The notes under the pieces were generated by a model. It saw nothing but the letters and a program-made list of their open reading frames with translations. It ran no database searches and was not told where the DNA came from. The position numbers and the translations under genes are program-made. Positions 1-6,732 of a stretch of DNA of 7,763 nucleotides are shown piece after piece. Position 1 is the stretch's first letter. Every line of letters begins with the position of its first letter. The DNA is from Bacteroidia bacterium (GTDB taxonomy: Bacteria; Bacteroidota; Bacteroidia; Chitinophagales; Saprospiraceae), in contig JAUILM010000260.1 of assembly GCA_030432855.1 (NCBI GenBank), positions 1 through 7,763 of the forward strand. The letters run 5' to 3'.

Positions 1-438
1 ACTGATGTTATCAATGCTACCAATGACTTGCTCCTGGATATCATCAGACTTTGATACTTCGATACTTTCTTCAAGAGCCTGAAAATATTCGGCACCGTAG
101 ACCTTGGTAAGCTCCGATCGCTCCATAATGATGCCGATACTGTTACGATGCCATAAGACCTGAAGACCATTTGGATTAAGGGCCAAAGCAAGAAGACTAT
201 CCAACACCACAGAGCCCTGAGGCAACGCAGAAACAGGTAAAGAAAGATACTGTTCTGGTGAGTAGATCTTCTGTTGAATAGATGCGTTCAGAGAACGGAC
301 AAGTGCTCCTACGGTGCCCGGATCTCCCTCAAAAGTCACACGCTGCCTGCCGGGCGATTGCCCGTACACACTTTGCGTGGGAAATAGAGTGGAAAGCAAA
401 AATATACAGTAGATAATGGGGCGCACCCGGTCGATCAT
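1..438 (-). CDS. Exported protein with STN-like domain, N-terminal part; possible TonB-dependent receptor
   Basis: The reading frame opens at ATG 436-438 and runs without a stop for 146 codons off the left edge, so only the N-terminus is visible. Residues 1-26 form a signal peptide with a hydrophobic core (IIYCIFLLSTLF) and a likely cut at VYG|Q. Residues about 33-105 have the spacing of an STN (secretin/TonB N-terminal) domain: a beta strand (RVTFEG), a helix ending in VRSLNASI, then SVVLDSLLALAL, and a final strand reading LQVLWHRNSIGIIM. In Bacteroidota this small domain often sits at the front of SusC-type TonB-dependent receptors that take sigma/anti-sigma control. The last visible residues (VIGSID, about 138-143) could begin a carboxypeptidase-regulatory-like domain, which would fit a receptor, but this is inference. 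No Shine-Dalgarno sequence precedes the ATG, only an A-rich leader. The gene lies downstream of the PqaA-like gene on the same strand, 262 bases away, so it probably has its own promoter. The signal peptide and frame are solid; the family is tentative. Confidence 0.75.
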   Translation of the reverse strand, partial: MIDRVRPIIYCIFLLSTLFPTQSVYGQSPGRQRVTFEGDPGTVGALVRSLNASIQQKIYSPEQYLSLPVSALPQGSVVLDSLLALALNPNGLQVLWHRNSIGIIMERSELTKVYGAEYFQALEESIEVSKSDDIQEQVIGSIDNIS

Positions 439-700
439 AGTTTTTTCAATTGGTTCTAGTGTGATGGTCGTCTGCCAGATATACCAGCACACCATCCAAT
501 CCTAAGATCACATGACGGAATATACAAAAGCGTTTATAAAGACCACGTTAGAATGTATAAACTCGCCGGGTTATTCTTTGAAAAGAGAATCAGACTGTGC
601 AACTTCATTACGCATCTAAATCGAAAAGCAATGGGGCATCAAATTTCGGACTTCTTACATCTGAAAGGAAGCTCTCGTTGCATTGCCGTTACCACCAAAT

Positions 701-2512
701 CTACTCCGCAGGTTTCATGTTTCGAATGGCCGCAATTTTCCAACGTTCGTCCTCCCAGCGAGCGATAAATGTACTCCACATATTACGCACCGTCCCATCA
801 GTTTGCTCTATGATGTATCGAGCGTCTGCCATGGCTGCATCATTTCCGAGAAACCGGACTCGCTCCACTTTGAGAGTACGCTTTCCGGGATTTGAAGCAG
901 AGCTTTGCACCATACCTTTGACCAGGTTGTCTCGGGTGTTGCGCCAGATCCCGGAACTTACGAGTTGATCCGCATCGTGGGTTAGAATAGCTCGCAGAGC
1001 GTCAGGATCACTGGCTTCGCGTGCTGACGCATAACTATCCACAAGCTCGATGATTTTGTCCTGCTCACAATTTTCAAAAGGCAAGGTTTTGGGCGTCACT
1101 ACAATGCCGGTACTTTCCTTAAAATTGACGCCAGCTCCGACATTAAAAACTAACTCAACAAAGGAGGCTGCCCAACCCTTTTCGACGGTCGGTAAGGGAA
1201 TCTCATATTCACCATTATCTTCCAGGGGAATGATGGATCTATTCCAGGATTTGCCAATAGTACCAAATCTGAAGTCACGTGCTTCCTGATTGGTGGCAGT
1301 CCATAAAATGAGCGAATCAGGTCGGGACGCGGGTGTGGAGATCTGGAAGTTTTCGTCTGTAACTTTCCACTGAAAGTCTGGTCGGTCCACATTATTGGCA
1401 ATCATAGTATGAAAGGCAACTAGCGTGTGAAGTGCATCGGTACCTCGTAGTGAATGCCCGATGTTGGCGATATATCTCAGATGTTTCTCGCCATGCAGGC
1501 TATCATAATAAAACTGCCAGCTATCAGGGAGAAAAAATTGGTCACTGGATGCATTGATGATCATTTTGGGCATGGTGAGTTGCTCCTTATAATGGTAGGG
1601 CTCCACATGTTGTAACAATTTTGCATACTCGGGTGTTCGTTGCTGATACATGACTTCTTCCCGCACGTAGTCATTAATAGCAGGAGCCCAGAACCCATAA
1701 GCTTTGTAGTGATGTTCCAAAGAAGGTATGCCATTGAGTAGATCAATGACAACCGGTACTATCGCTACCACCCGAGGATCAGCCATGGCTGTCGCCCAGG
1801 TTGTCCATCCACGCTTAGATGCGCCACCCACCGTAAATTGATCAATCTCTAGATTCTGCGATTCCTTTAGATAGGCAAACGCAGCATCCACACATCGTAC
1901 GACCCCTTTTGTCATGGGAAATCGAGCCAACCATTCTACATCTTCATCTTTGGATCCACCATCCAGGAATTTTTTCCAGCCATATGATATAAGTTCATCT
2001 TCGTCCCTGGGTCCAAAGTCATCATTCTTGAAGTTCGTTGGCTGGTTGGGAATGTTGTGCACTTTGATGGTTACAGATCCGGAAAGCAGGGCCGTTTGTA
2101 CAATGAGTTGGTCAGCATTCCCCGGAGTATCATCTTCTCGGTCACCACCACCAATCCAGACAAAGCCAATGTCGTTCTTGACCTCGTCCGGCACGACGAT
2201 CGTCACCCAATGCCACCAGAGTGGATCCTCTACCTCAGCTGTGGTCAACCATCGCTGCGACTGCACTTTAAGAATGTGATAGCTATATCCCTCTTCGTCA
2301 CTACTCCTGATGTGCTCAGATGAAAAGGCAGGATCTTCCGTGTGCACATATTGATATAGTGCCGTTTGGTTTAGCGGGGTTTCATCCTGGGCTGTGATCG
2401 GAGCATGGAGCAAGGTGAGACAAAAGCAGAGTAGGACGGCCTTAAGAATGGACGAGTGAATCAGAACTCGATAGCGGGAAATGAAGGTAAGTCTTGACAA
2501 ATTGAGTCGCAT
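701..2512 (-). CDS. PhoPQ-activated pathogenicity-related (PqaA/AprA-type) hydrolase with C-terminal NTF2-like domain
   Basis: A 603-residue secreted protein. Residues 1-41 form a signal peptide with a long basic n-region and a cut at ITA|Q. Residues about 45-380 match the PhoPQ_related alpha/beta-hydrolase family, with the tryptophan-rich LWWHWVTIVVP, WIGGGDRED and the nucleophile elbow GGASKRGWTTW. Candidate catalytic residues are Ser232 (GASKRG), Asp324 (NASSDQFFLPDSW) and His353 (NIGHSLRGTD). Residues about 385-477 (ATNQEARDFRFG, GWAASFVELVF, ending TGIVVTPKTLPF) fit the family's usual C-terminal beta region. Residues about 480-603 are extra and look like an NTF2/SnoaL (DUF4440-type) fold: a first helix with VDSYASAREASDPDALRAIL, and a final strand pair with FIARWEDERWKIAAI. 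The substrate of the family is unknown; the Salmonella name does not imply PhoPQ control here. A TTG start 9 bases upstream (2521) is possible, but ATG at 2512 is preferred because it is the only in-frame ATG before the signal peptide. A promoter candidate lies about 90 bases upstream. The protein is likely periplasmic or secreted. Confidence 0.9.
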   Translation of the reverse strand: MRLNLSRLTFISRYRVLIHSSILKAVLLCFCLTLLHAPITAQDETPLNQTALYQYVHTEDPAFSSEHIRSSDEEGYSYHILKVQSQRWLTTAEVEDPLWWHWVTIVVPDEVKNDIGFVWIGGGDREDDTPGNADQLIVQTALLSGSVTIKVHNIPNQPTNFKNDDFGPRDEDELISYGWKKFLDGGSKDEDVEWLARFPMTKGVVRCVDAAFAYLKESQNLEIDQFTVGGASKRGWTTWATAMADPRVVAIVPVVIDLLNGIPSLEHHYKAYGFWAPAINDYVREEVMYQQRTPEYAKLLQHVEPYHYKEQLTMPKMIINASSDQFFLPDSWQFYYDSLHGEKHLRYIANIGHSLRGTDALHTLVAFHTMIANNVDRPDFQWKVTDENFQISTPASRPDSLILWTATNQEARDFRFGTIGKSWNRSIIPLEDNGEYEIPLPTVEKGWAASFVELVFNVGAGVNFKESTGIVVTPKTLPFENCEQDKIIELVDSYASAREASDPDALRAILTHDADQLVSSGIWRNTRDNLVKGMVQSSASNPGKRTLKVERVRFLGNDAAMADARYIIEQTDGTVRNMWSTFIARWEDERWKIAAIRNMKPAE

Positions 2513-2602
2513 AGGTTGCAAAGATTTGCTCTAAAAATATGTAAAAATGGTGAGCGCGGAGAATAGTTCGATTAACTCTCTTACATGAAAAACAACAAGA
2601 TT

Positions 2603-2633
2603 CAAACATATCTAGGTAAGGAGTAATGGCACA
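2603..2633 (-). promoter_or_regulatory. Bacteroidota-type promoter for the PqaA-like gene
   Basis: Read on the minus strand, TATGTTTG at 2610-2603 matches the Bacteroidota -7 consensus TAnnTTTG at every fixed position. TGTG at 2633-2630 lies exactly 19 bases upstream and matches three of four positions of the -33 element TTTG. Transcription would start near 2596, giving a leader of about 84 bases before ATG 2512. The match was made by eye; no comparable box was found on the plus strand for the divergent gene at 2684. Confidence 0.5.
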
Positions 2634-2683
2634 CTATCTGCTTAATGGAATGATATAAACAATCACATTTCAATCCATCGACT

Positions 2684-4048
2684 ATGTCTCAAATTCTATC
2701 GATGAATCCTGTTTGGCAGAGATTCTACTTTATATGCACTTTTTTCTTTTCATTTTCACTCAGTTTGATTAGATCACAGGATCAATTTTTACCCGGTACT
2801 ATCACCTTGATGACTGGTGATCAGCTGACTGGATTTATTGAAAATGGAAATCCAAAATCGAATGCTAAATATGTACTATTTAAAAAGACACTGGAATCTC
2901 CAGTGACCAGATACACGGCTGCGGAAGCAAAAAGTTATGAGTTTGAGGGATCAAAATATTATGTCTCACGTCAGGTGATTGTGGAAACTTTGCCAATGCA
3001 GGTTTTCTTTGAATATCTCGTGGATGGGATTGTGGAGCTATATTATTATGCGGATCCATTTAAGGATCGATTCTACATTGAAAAAGATGGAGAGCTGCAT
3101 GCCCTTGAAAATGATATCTATATCACTCAAGAAAAAAAAGGGCGATTCAAAAGGTATACCTACGAATATACAGGCTATCTCAAATATCTAATGAAGGATG
3201 CACCCTCACTTTTCGATGAAATAGAAGATGTTAAGTTTGAGCACAGAGATTTTGTGAAAATCACAAAAGCCTATCATGACCTAACATGTACAGACGGAAC
3301 TGAATGTATAGTATACGAGCGCCGGGTTGGTAAGCTGAAGGATGCAAAGTGGAAAGTACGGCCTGTTGGCTTTATTGGAGGTGGTGCTGCAAAGCTGAAA
3401 ATGTCAATACCCATGAAACTCGATATAGCCAGAAAAGCTGTGAATAAGGCAGCATTTCCCAATTTTGTGTCCAGTGAGGAGTTTGGTGGCACTTACTTTA
3501 ACGGGATGAATTCCATCACGAAAGTCAATGGGTCATTCATGTCTCCAACCTTAGGGGTGAACTTTTCAAATAAATGGACAACATCCATCCAACTGGAGGC
3601 TAATTACAAAAGCATTTCATTTCAATTTAACGGAGCGGACATAGAGGTGGCCTATTTGCAAGGGTCACTTTTGGGAGTCAAAGAGTTTAATCATTATAAT
3701 AAGCTTAGACCCTATTTTTTGACAGGTGCTTCTTTTAATTTTTTTAGTAAATATACTTTTGATCGAATTTTGGTCACCAACCCTATAAGGGCTGAGACGG
3801 CTACTGTTAATGTAGATGTACTGCATGAAGTGGGTAATGCAAATGGCTTAGATCCCCAAACGATTAATCCCCTGGTTAATTGGACCTGGGGCCTGGGTGG
3901 CTTGTATGAACTACCCAGTGGTCAGGAAGTGAAAGCTGAAATTCGATATGATTTTCACCTTGCTCGATTATGGGATGGTACTAGTGGTGGCCAGATTACT
4001 CTCTCAGATATTTCAACCTGGCACTTTCAGGTCGGCTTCATGTTGTAG
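2684..4048 (+). CDS. Two-domain exported protein with C-terminal outer-membrane beta-barrel, function unknown
   Basis: A 454-residue protein. The signal peptide has an unusually aromatic core (FYFICTFFFSFSLSL) and a likely cut at IRS|Q near residue 31. Residues about 35-215 form a periplasmic-type module that begins GTITLMTGDQLTGFI. It continues with a Tyr-rich stretch around VDGIVELYYYADPF and a helix with YTGYLKYLMKDAPSLFDEI, and it ends in a Cys202-x5-Cys208 pair that could form a disulfide. I know this general layout, a 'G..L.G.I' strand module followed by a barrel, from uncharacterised Bacteroidota proteins, but I cannot assign a function. Residues about 265-454 show alternating amphipathic strands (SPTLGVNF, TSIQLEANYKSISF, LRPYFLTGASFNF, EVKAEIRYDFHL, WHFQVGFML) typical of a small eight-stranded outer-membrane barrel. 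An in-frame ATG at 2702 would shorten the n-region but keep the signal peptide. The gene is divergent from the PqaA-like gene and convergent with the small gene at 4061, and appears to be its own transcription unit. Confidence 0.85.
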   Translation: MSQILSMNPVWQRFYFICTFFFSFSLSLIRSQDQFLPGTITLMTGDQLTGFIENGNPKSNAKYVLFKKTLESPVTRYTAAEAKSYEFEGSKYYVSRQVIVETLPMQVFFEYLVDGIVELYYYADPFKDRFYIEKDGELHALENDIYITQEKKGRFKRYTYEYTGYLKYLMKDAPSLFDEIEDVKFEHRDFVKITKAYHDLTCTDGTECIVYERRVGKLKDAKWKVRPVGFIGGGAAKLKMSIPMKLDIARKAVNKAAFPNFVSSEEFGGTYFNGMNSITKVNGSFMSPTLGVNFSNKWTTSIQLEANYKSISFQFNGADIEVAYLQGSLLGVKEFNHYNKLRPYFLTGASFNFFSKYTFDRILVTNPIRAETATVNVDVLHEVGNANGLDPQTINPLVNWTWGLGGLYELPSGQEVKAEIRYDFHLARLWDGTSGGQITLSDISTWHFQVGFML

Positions 4049-4060
4049 AGGTTTGCGATT

Positions 4061-4297
4061 TCACTTTTCTCCCTCACCAACCATCTCGTCATGACGGGTT
4101 TGGATACGCGTACCTGCCAGAAAGAGTGGGTCTTCATTTCGAAGTAGATCAATCATCACCTGATATTCGGATGGGTTTTCAATTTTTGTGATTTTCCAGT
4201 CCAGACCTTCATCCGTTTCAATGCCTAGATTAATGTAGCCATGATGCTCTTCAAAATCCCAACTGGCCATATACTTTTGAATCTTATGGTATGCCAT
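4061..4297 (-). CDS. Small acidic hypothetical protein
   Basis: A 78-residue protein starting at ATG 4295-4297, preceded on its strand by an A-rich leader (AAACTGAAAA) typical of Bacteroidota starts. It has no signal peptide or membrane segment, so it is probably cytoplasmic. The sequence looks protein-like: an N-terminal MAYHKIQKYMASWDFEEHHGY stretch, a strand-like GYINLGIETDEG, then WKITKIENPSEYQVMIDLLRNEDP with helix character, and an acidic Gly-rich tail ending VGEGEK. The EYQVMIDLLRNE...VGEGE arrangement resembles small uncharacterised proteins I recall in several bacterial phyla, but I cannot name a family. Its stop is 12 bases from the stop of the convergent barrel gene, leaving no room for a terminator between them. 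The real-gene call rests on composition, the good start and a clean fit in the gap between neighbours. Confidence 0.65.
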   Translation of the reverse strand: MAYHKIQKYMASWDFEEHHGYINLGIETDEGLDWKITKIENPSEYQVMIDLLRNEDPLFLAGTRIQTRHDEMVGEGEK

Positions 4298-4416
4298 TTT
4301 TCAGTTTCTTTTTAAAAATACTTTTATCTCGTTTTCAAATCCAGAGAAACGGAATATAGCTAAATGTATAGGGGATTTCGTACTTTCAGGAGAGTCTCGA
4401 AAGCAAATCAAAGATT

Positions 4417-5013
4417 ATGAGAAATGTACACTACCTTTTTTGTCTGGCCTTCTGTCTAACCATCTACCCCGGGTGCGCCCAAACTGATGATGTTCCGGAT
4501 AAGGAAATGCAAATGGCTGTGGCAGTACAGGCAGCACCCGAAGCTGATCGCGCAGAGGCAACCATCTATGGATATAATAGTGACGGAGAAGTGGTGACTC
4601 TGAAAGAAGGATCTAATAACCAAATTTGCGTCTCAGATGATCCCACTCGAAATGGTTTTCAATGTGTGTGTTATCATAAGGATCTGGAACCTTTCATGGC
4701 AAGGGGCAGGGCACTAAGAGCCGAGGGCAAGAGCTCCAGCGAGATCTTTGATATAAGAGAACAGGAAGCGAAGGCCGGTACGCTGCAATTGCCGGAACAA
4801 CCCACTACGCTGCATTTGCTCGAAGGAAGTGAGGGAAGGTGGGATGAAGAGTCAGGTGCTGTTGTGGATGCCAAATATCGTTATGTGGTGTATATTCCCT
4901 GGGCTACCGGTGAGTCCACAGGGTTGCCACTAAAACCACTGGTCCCGGGTGGACCGTGGTTAATGGATCCGGGTACTCATCGTGCACATATCATGATTTC
5001 AGTGCCGGATTGA
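4417..5013 (+). CDS. Exported protein of unknown function (possible lipoprotein)
   Basis: A 198-residue protein. Residues 1-21 form a signal peptide (YLFCLAFCLTIYPGCAQ). Cys20 could be a lipidation site, but YPGC is a poor lipobox. A signal-peptidase I cut at GCA|Q fits the pattern of the neighbouring exported proteins better, so lipid anchoring is uncertain. Residues about 25-45 are a low-complexity Ala/Glu linker. The mature domain begins with EATIYGYNSDGEVVTLKEGSN and carries Cys71, Cys83 and Cys85, with the last two in a CVC motif. It then has a charged helix (about 90-120) and ends in YVVYIPWATGESTG and a Pro/Gly-rich segment leading to HRAHIMISVP. The 'ATI...DG....L.EGSN...C' opening and '.HIMI..P' ending recall hypothetical exported proteins seen in Bacteroidota, Acidobacteria and myxobacteria, but I know no function. 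The gene stands 119 bases from the divergent small gene and 106 bases ahead of the GH51 gene. Confidence 0.8.
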   Translation: MRNVHYLFCLAFCLTIYPGCAQTDDVPDKEMQMAVAVQAAPEADRAEATIYGYNSDGEVVTLKEGSNNQICVSDDPTRNGFQCVCYHKDLEPFMARGRALRAEGKSSSEIFDIREQEAKAGTLQLPEQPTTLHLLEGSEGRWDEESGAVVDAKYRYVVYIPWATGESTGLPLKPLVPGGPWLMDPGTHRAHIMISVPD

Positions 5014-5045
5014 CCCTTATTTACCTGCTTTTCACACTTTTTTTC

Positions 5046-5070
5046 AATAAATGTCATTATTACATTTATT
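5046..5070. promoter_or_regulatory. Perfect inverted repeat upstream of the arabinofuranosidase gene, candidate operator
   Basis: AATAAATGT (5046-5054) and ACATTTATT (5062-5070) are exact reverse complements separated by 7 bases, centred about 62 bases before the GH51 start. The stem has only two G:C pairs and no following T-run, so it makes a poor terminator and is more like a dimeric repressor or activator site. A weak -7-like box (TAGATTCA, 5089-5096), with TTTA 20 bases upstream inside the right arm, would place the dyad over the -33 region. An arabinose-responsive regulator is a reasonable guess from the downstream gene, but no regulator is visible. AT-rich sequence can give such repeats by chance. 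Confidence 0.35.
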
Positions 5071-5119
5071 AGAGTAGGATTCTTTCTGTAGATTCAGAAC
5101 AAAATTTCGAAGTACAAAA

Positions 5120-6667
5120 ATGAAGCAGCTATTCTTAACCTGGGCATTATGCCTGTGTACCCTCTTTCTAGGGGCACAAGAGGACCCCGTAATAGTATTT
5201 ATCAATGCGGATCAGGGGCAACATACCATTGACAAACATATCTATGGTCATTTTGCAGAGCATTTAGGCCGTTGTATTTATGGAGGATTTTATGTGGGTG
5301 AGGATAATGAGGACATCCCTCATACCAACGGGGTAAGAAATGATGTTCTGGCGGCTTTGAAGGACCTAAAGGTTCCAAATCTCAGGTGGCCTGGAGGATG
5401 TTTTGCAGATACCTATCATTGGAAGGATGGAATTGGACCTAAAGATCAAAGGCCAACGATTGTGAACAGATGGTGGGGTGGTGTAACGGAAGACAATAGT
5501 TTTGGTACACACGATTTTCTCAATATGTGTGAGATGTTGGGGGCGGAAGCTTATCTGTCGGCAAATGTCGGTAGTGGGACCGTGCAGGAACTGATAGACT
5601 GGGTACAGTACACGAATCATGATGGTGTGAGCCCAATGGCAGATCTTCGTCGGGAAAATGGACGCGAAGAGCCATGGAATGTCAAGTTTTGGGGTATTGG
5701 CAATGAGACCTGGGGATGTGGTGGTAATATGACCGCAGAGTATTATGCCAATATTTATCGTCAGTTCGCCACGTTTGTACCCGGGTGGTCCAGCAATACT
5801 CAGGCTATCCGATATGCATCCGGTGCGAGTGATGATGACTATCATTGGACTGAAGTATTGATGCGGGATGTACCGCACAGGCTGTTGGAAGGTGTTGCGC
5901 TACACCACTATTCAGTTATTGATTGGGGGGCGAAAGGTCCTTCGACCACATTTACTGAGCAGCAGTATTTTACTACAATGGAACGAGCATTGCTGATGGA
6001 GGAACTTGTGACACGTCATTCTACCATTATGGATAAATATGATCCTGATAAGAAAGTAGACCTCGTAGTGGATGAGTGGGGTGGATGGTATGACGTGGAG
6101 CCGGGTACTAATCCAGGATTTCTATTCCAGCAGAACACCATGCGGGATGCCATGATCGCCGGTGCTACATTAAATATCTTCAATAACCATGCGGATAGGG
6201 TGCGGATGGCCAATCTCGCCCAGACAATCAATGTACTGCAGGCCGTCATTCTGACCGATGAAGAAAAGATGCTCCTGACTCCGACCTTTCATGTGATGCG
6301 TATGTACAATGTTCATCAGGATGCCACATTGCTACCTATTCAATTTCAAAATGTAGATTATGAGTTGGATGGTAGGAAGCTTCCAGCGTTGTCTGTGTCC
6401 GCTTCACAGGATAGTATGGGAGTGATACATGTATCGCTGGTCAATATAGATGCTCATGCTTCCCACGATGTATCACTCTTATTGAGAGGTACAGACAAGA
6501 GTCAAATTAGCGGAGAAATCCTGACTTCCGAAAATCTACAGGACTATAACGCCTTTGATAATCCTGAAAAGGTAAAGCCATCTCCTTTTGATGATTATCA
6601 GTTGTCAGATGGAACATTGAATGTGACGTTACCCCCGTTTTCGGTCGTGGTTTTGGAGGTGAAGTAG
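5120..6667 (+). CDS. Secreted alpha-L-arabinofuranosidase, glycoside hydrolase family 51
   Basis: This enzyme hydrolyses terminal alpha-L-arabinofuranosyl residues from arabinan, arabinoxylan or their oligosaccharides, with retention of configuration. The protein is 515 residues, close to the roughly 500 of AbfA-type GH51 enzymes. Residues 1-19 are a signal peptide cut at LGA|Q, so it acts in the periplasm or outside, whereas many bacterial GH51 enzymes are cytoplasmic. The (beta/alpha)8 barrel shows the family landmarks in order: IYGHFAEHLGRCIYGGFYVG (about 41-60), LRWPGGCFADTYHWKDGIGP (88-107), NRWWGGVTEDNSFGTHDFL, and WGIGNETWGCGGNM with the acid/base Glu196. These are followed by ALHHYSV and VVDEWGGWYD with the nucleophile Glu319. 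The C-terminal beta-sandwich (about 395-515) ends LPPFSVVVLEVK. ATG at 5120 is the only start that includes the signal peptide. A palindrome lies 50 bases upstream, and a barrel gene follows after 65 bases, probably on the same transcript. No key residue is missing. Confidence 0.96.
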   Translation: MKQLFLTWALCLCTLFLGAQEDPVIVFINADQGQHTIDKHIYGHFAEHLGRCIYGGFYVGEDNEDIPHTNGVRNDVLAALKDLKVPNLRWPGGCFADTYHWKDGIGPKDQRPTIVNRWWGGVTEDNSFGTHDFLNMCEMLGAEAYLSANVGSGTVQELIDWVQYTNHDGVSPMADLRRENGREEPWNVKFWGIGNETWGCGGNMTAEYYANIYRQFATFVPGWSSNTQAIRYASGASDDDYHWTEVLMRDVPHRLLEGVALHHYSVIDWGAKGPSTTFTEQQYFTTMERALLMEELVTRHSTIMDKYDPDKKVDLVVDEWGGWYDVEPGTNPGFLFQQNTMRDAMIAGATLNIFNNHADRVRMANLAQTINVLQAVILTDEEKMLLTPTFHVMRMYNVHQDATLLPIQFQNVDYELDGRKLPALSVSASQDSMGVIHVSLVNIDAHASHDVSLLLRGTDKSQISGEILTSENLQDYNAFDNPEKVKPSPFDDYQLSDGTLNVTLPPFSVVVLEVK

Positions 6668-6732
6668 GCGAACCTTTTAAAAAGAATTCCATTTTAGGGA
6701 ATAGAAATCTGCAGAACGACGTTAATGGCATT

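Noticed and set aside
439..700. Possible promoter or terminator in the longest intergenic gap
   Set aside because: Only partial matches to the -7 box (for example TATATCTG and TATATTCC on the minus strand) without a proper -33 partner, and no GC-rich hairpin with a T-run.
553..968. Plus-strand open frames over the gap and the 3' end of the PqaA-like gene
   Set aside because: They overlap the conserved NTF2-like coding region on the opposite strand, and their composition (Ser/Arg/Cys-rich, no domain pattern) looks like shadow translation.
2512..2521. TTG at 2521 as the start of the PqaA-like gene
   Set aside because: ATG lies 9 bases further in, before the signal peptide. ATG starts dominate in this group, and nothing upstream favours TTG.
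4383..4403. CTTTC...GAGAGTCTC...GAAAG dyad just upstream of the gene at 4417
   Set aside because: The inner and outer arms are centred one base apart, so symmetry is imperfect, and the pattern is short enough to occur by chance.
5366..5878. 170-codon minus-strand open frame inside the GH51 gene
   Set aside because: It lies wholly within highly conserved GH51 catalytic sequence on the other strand, and its translation shows no recognisable motif.
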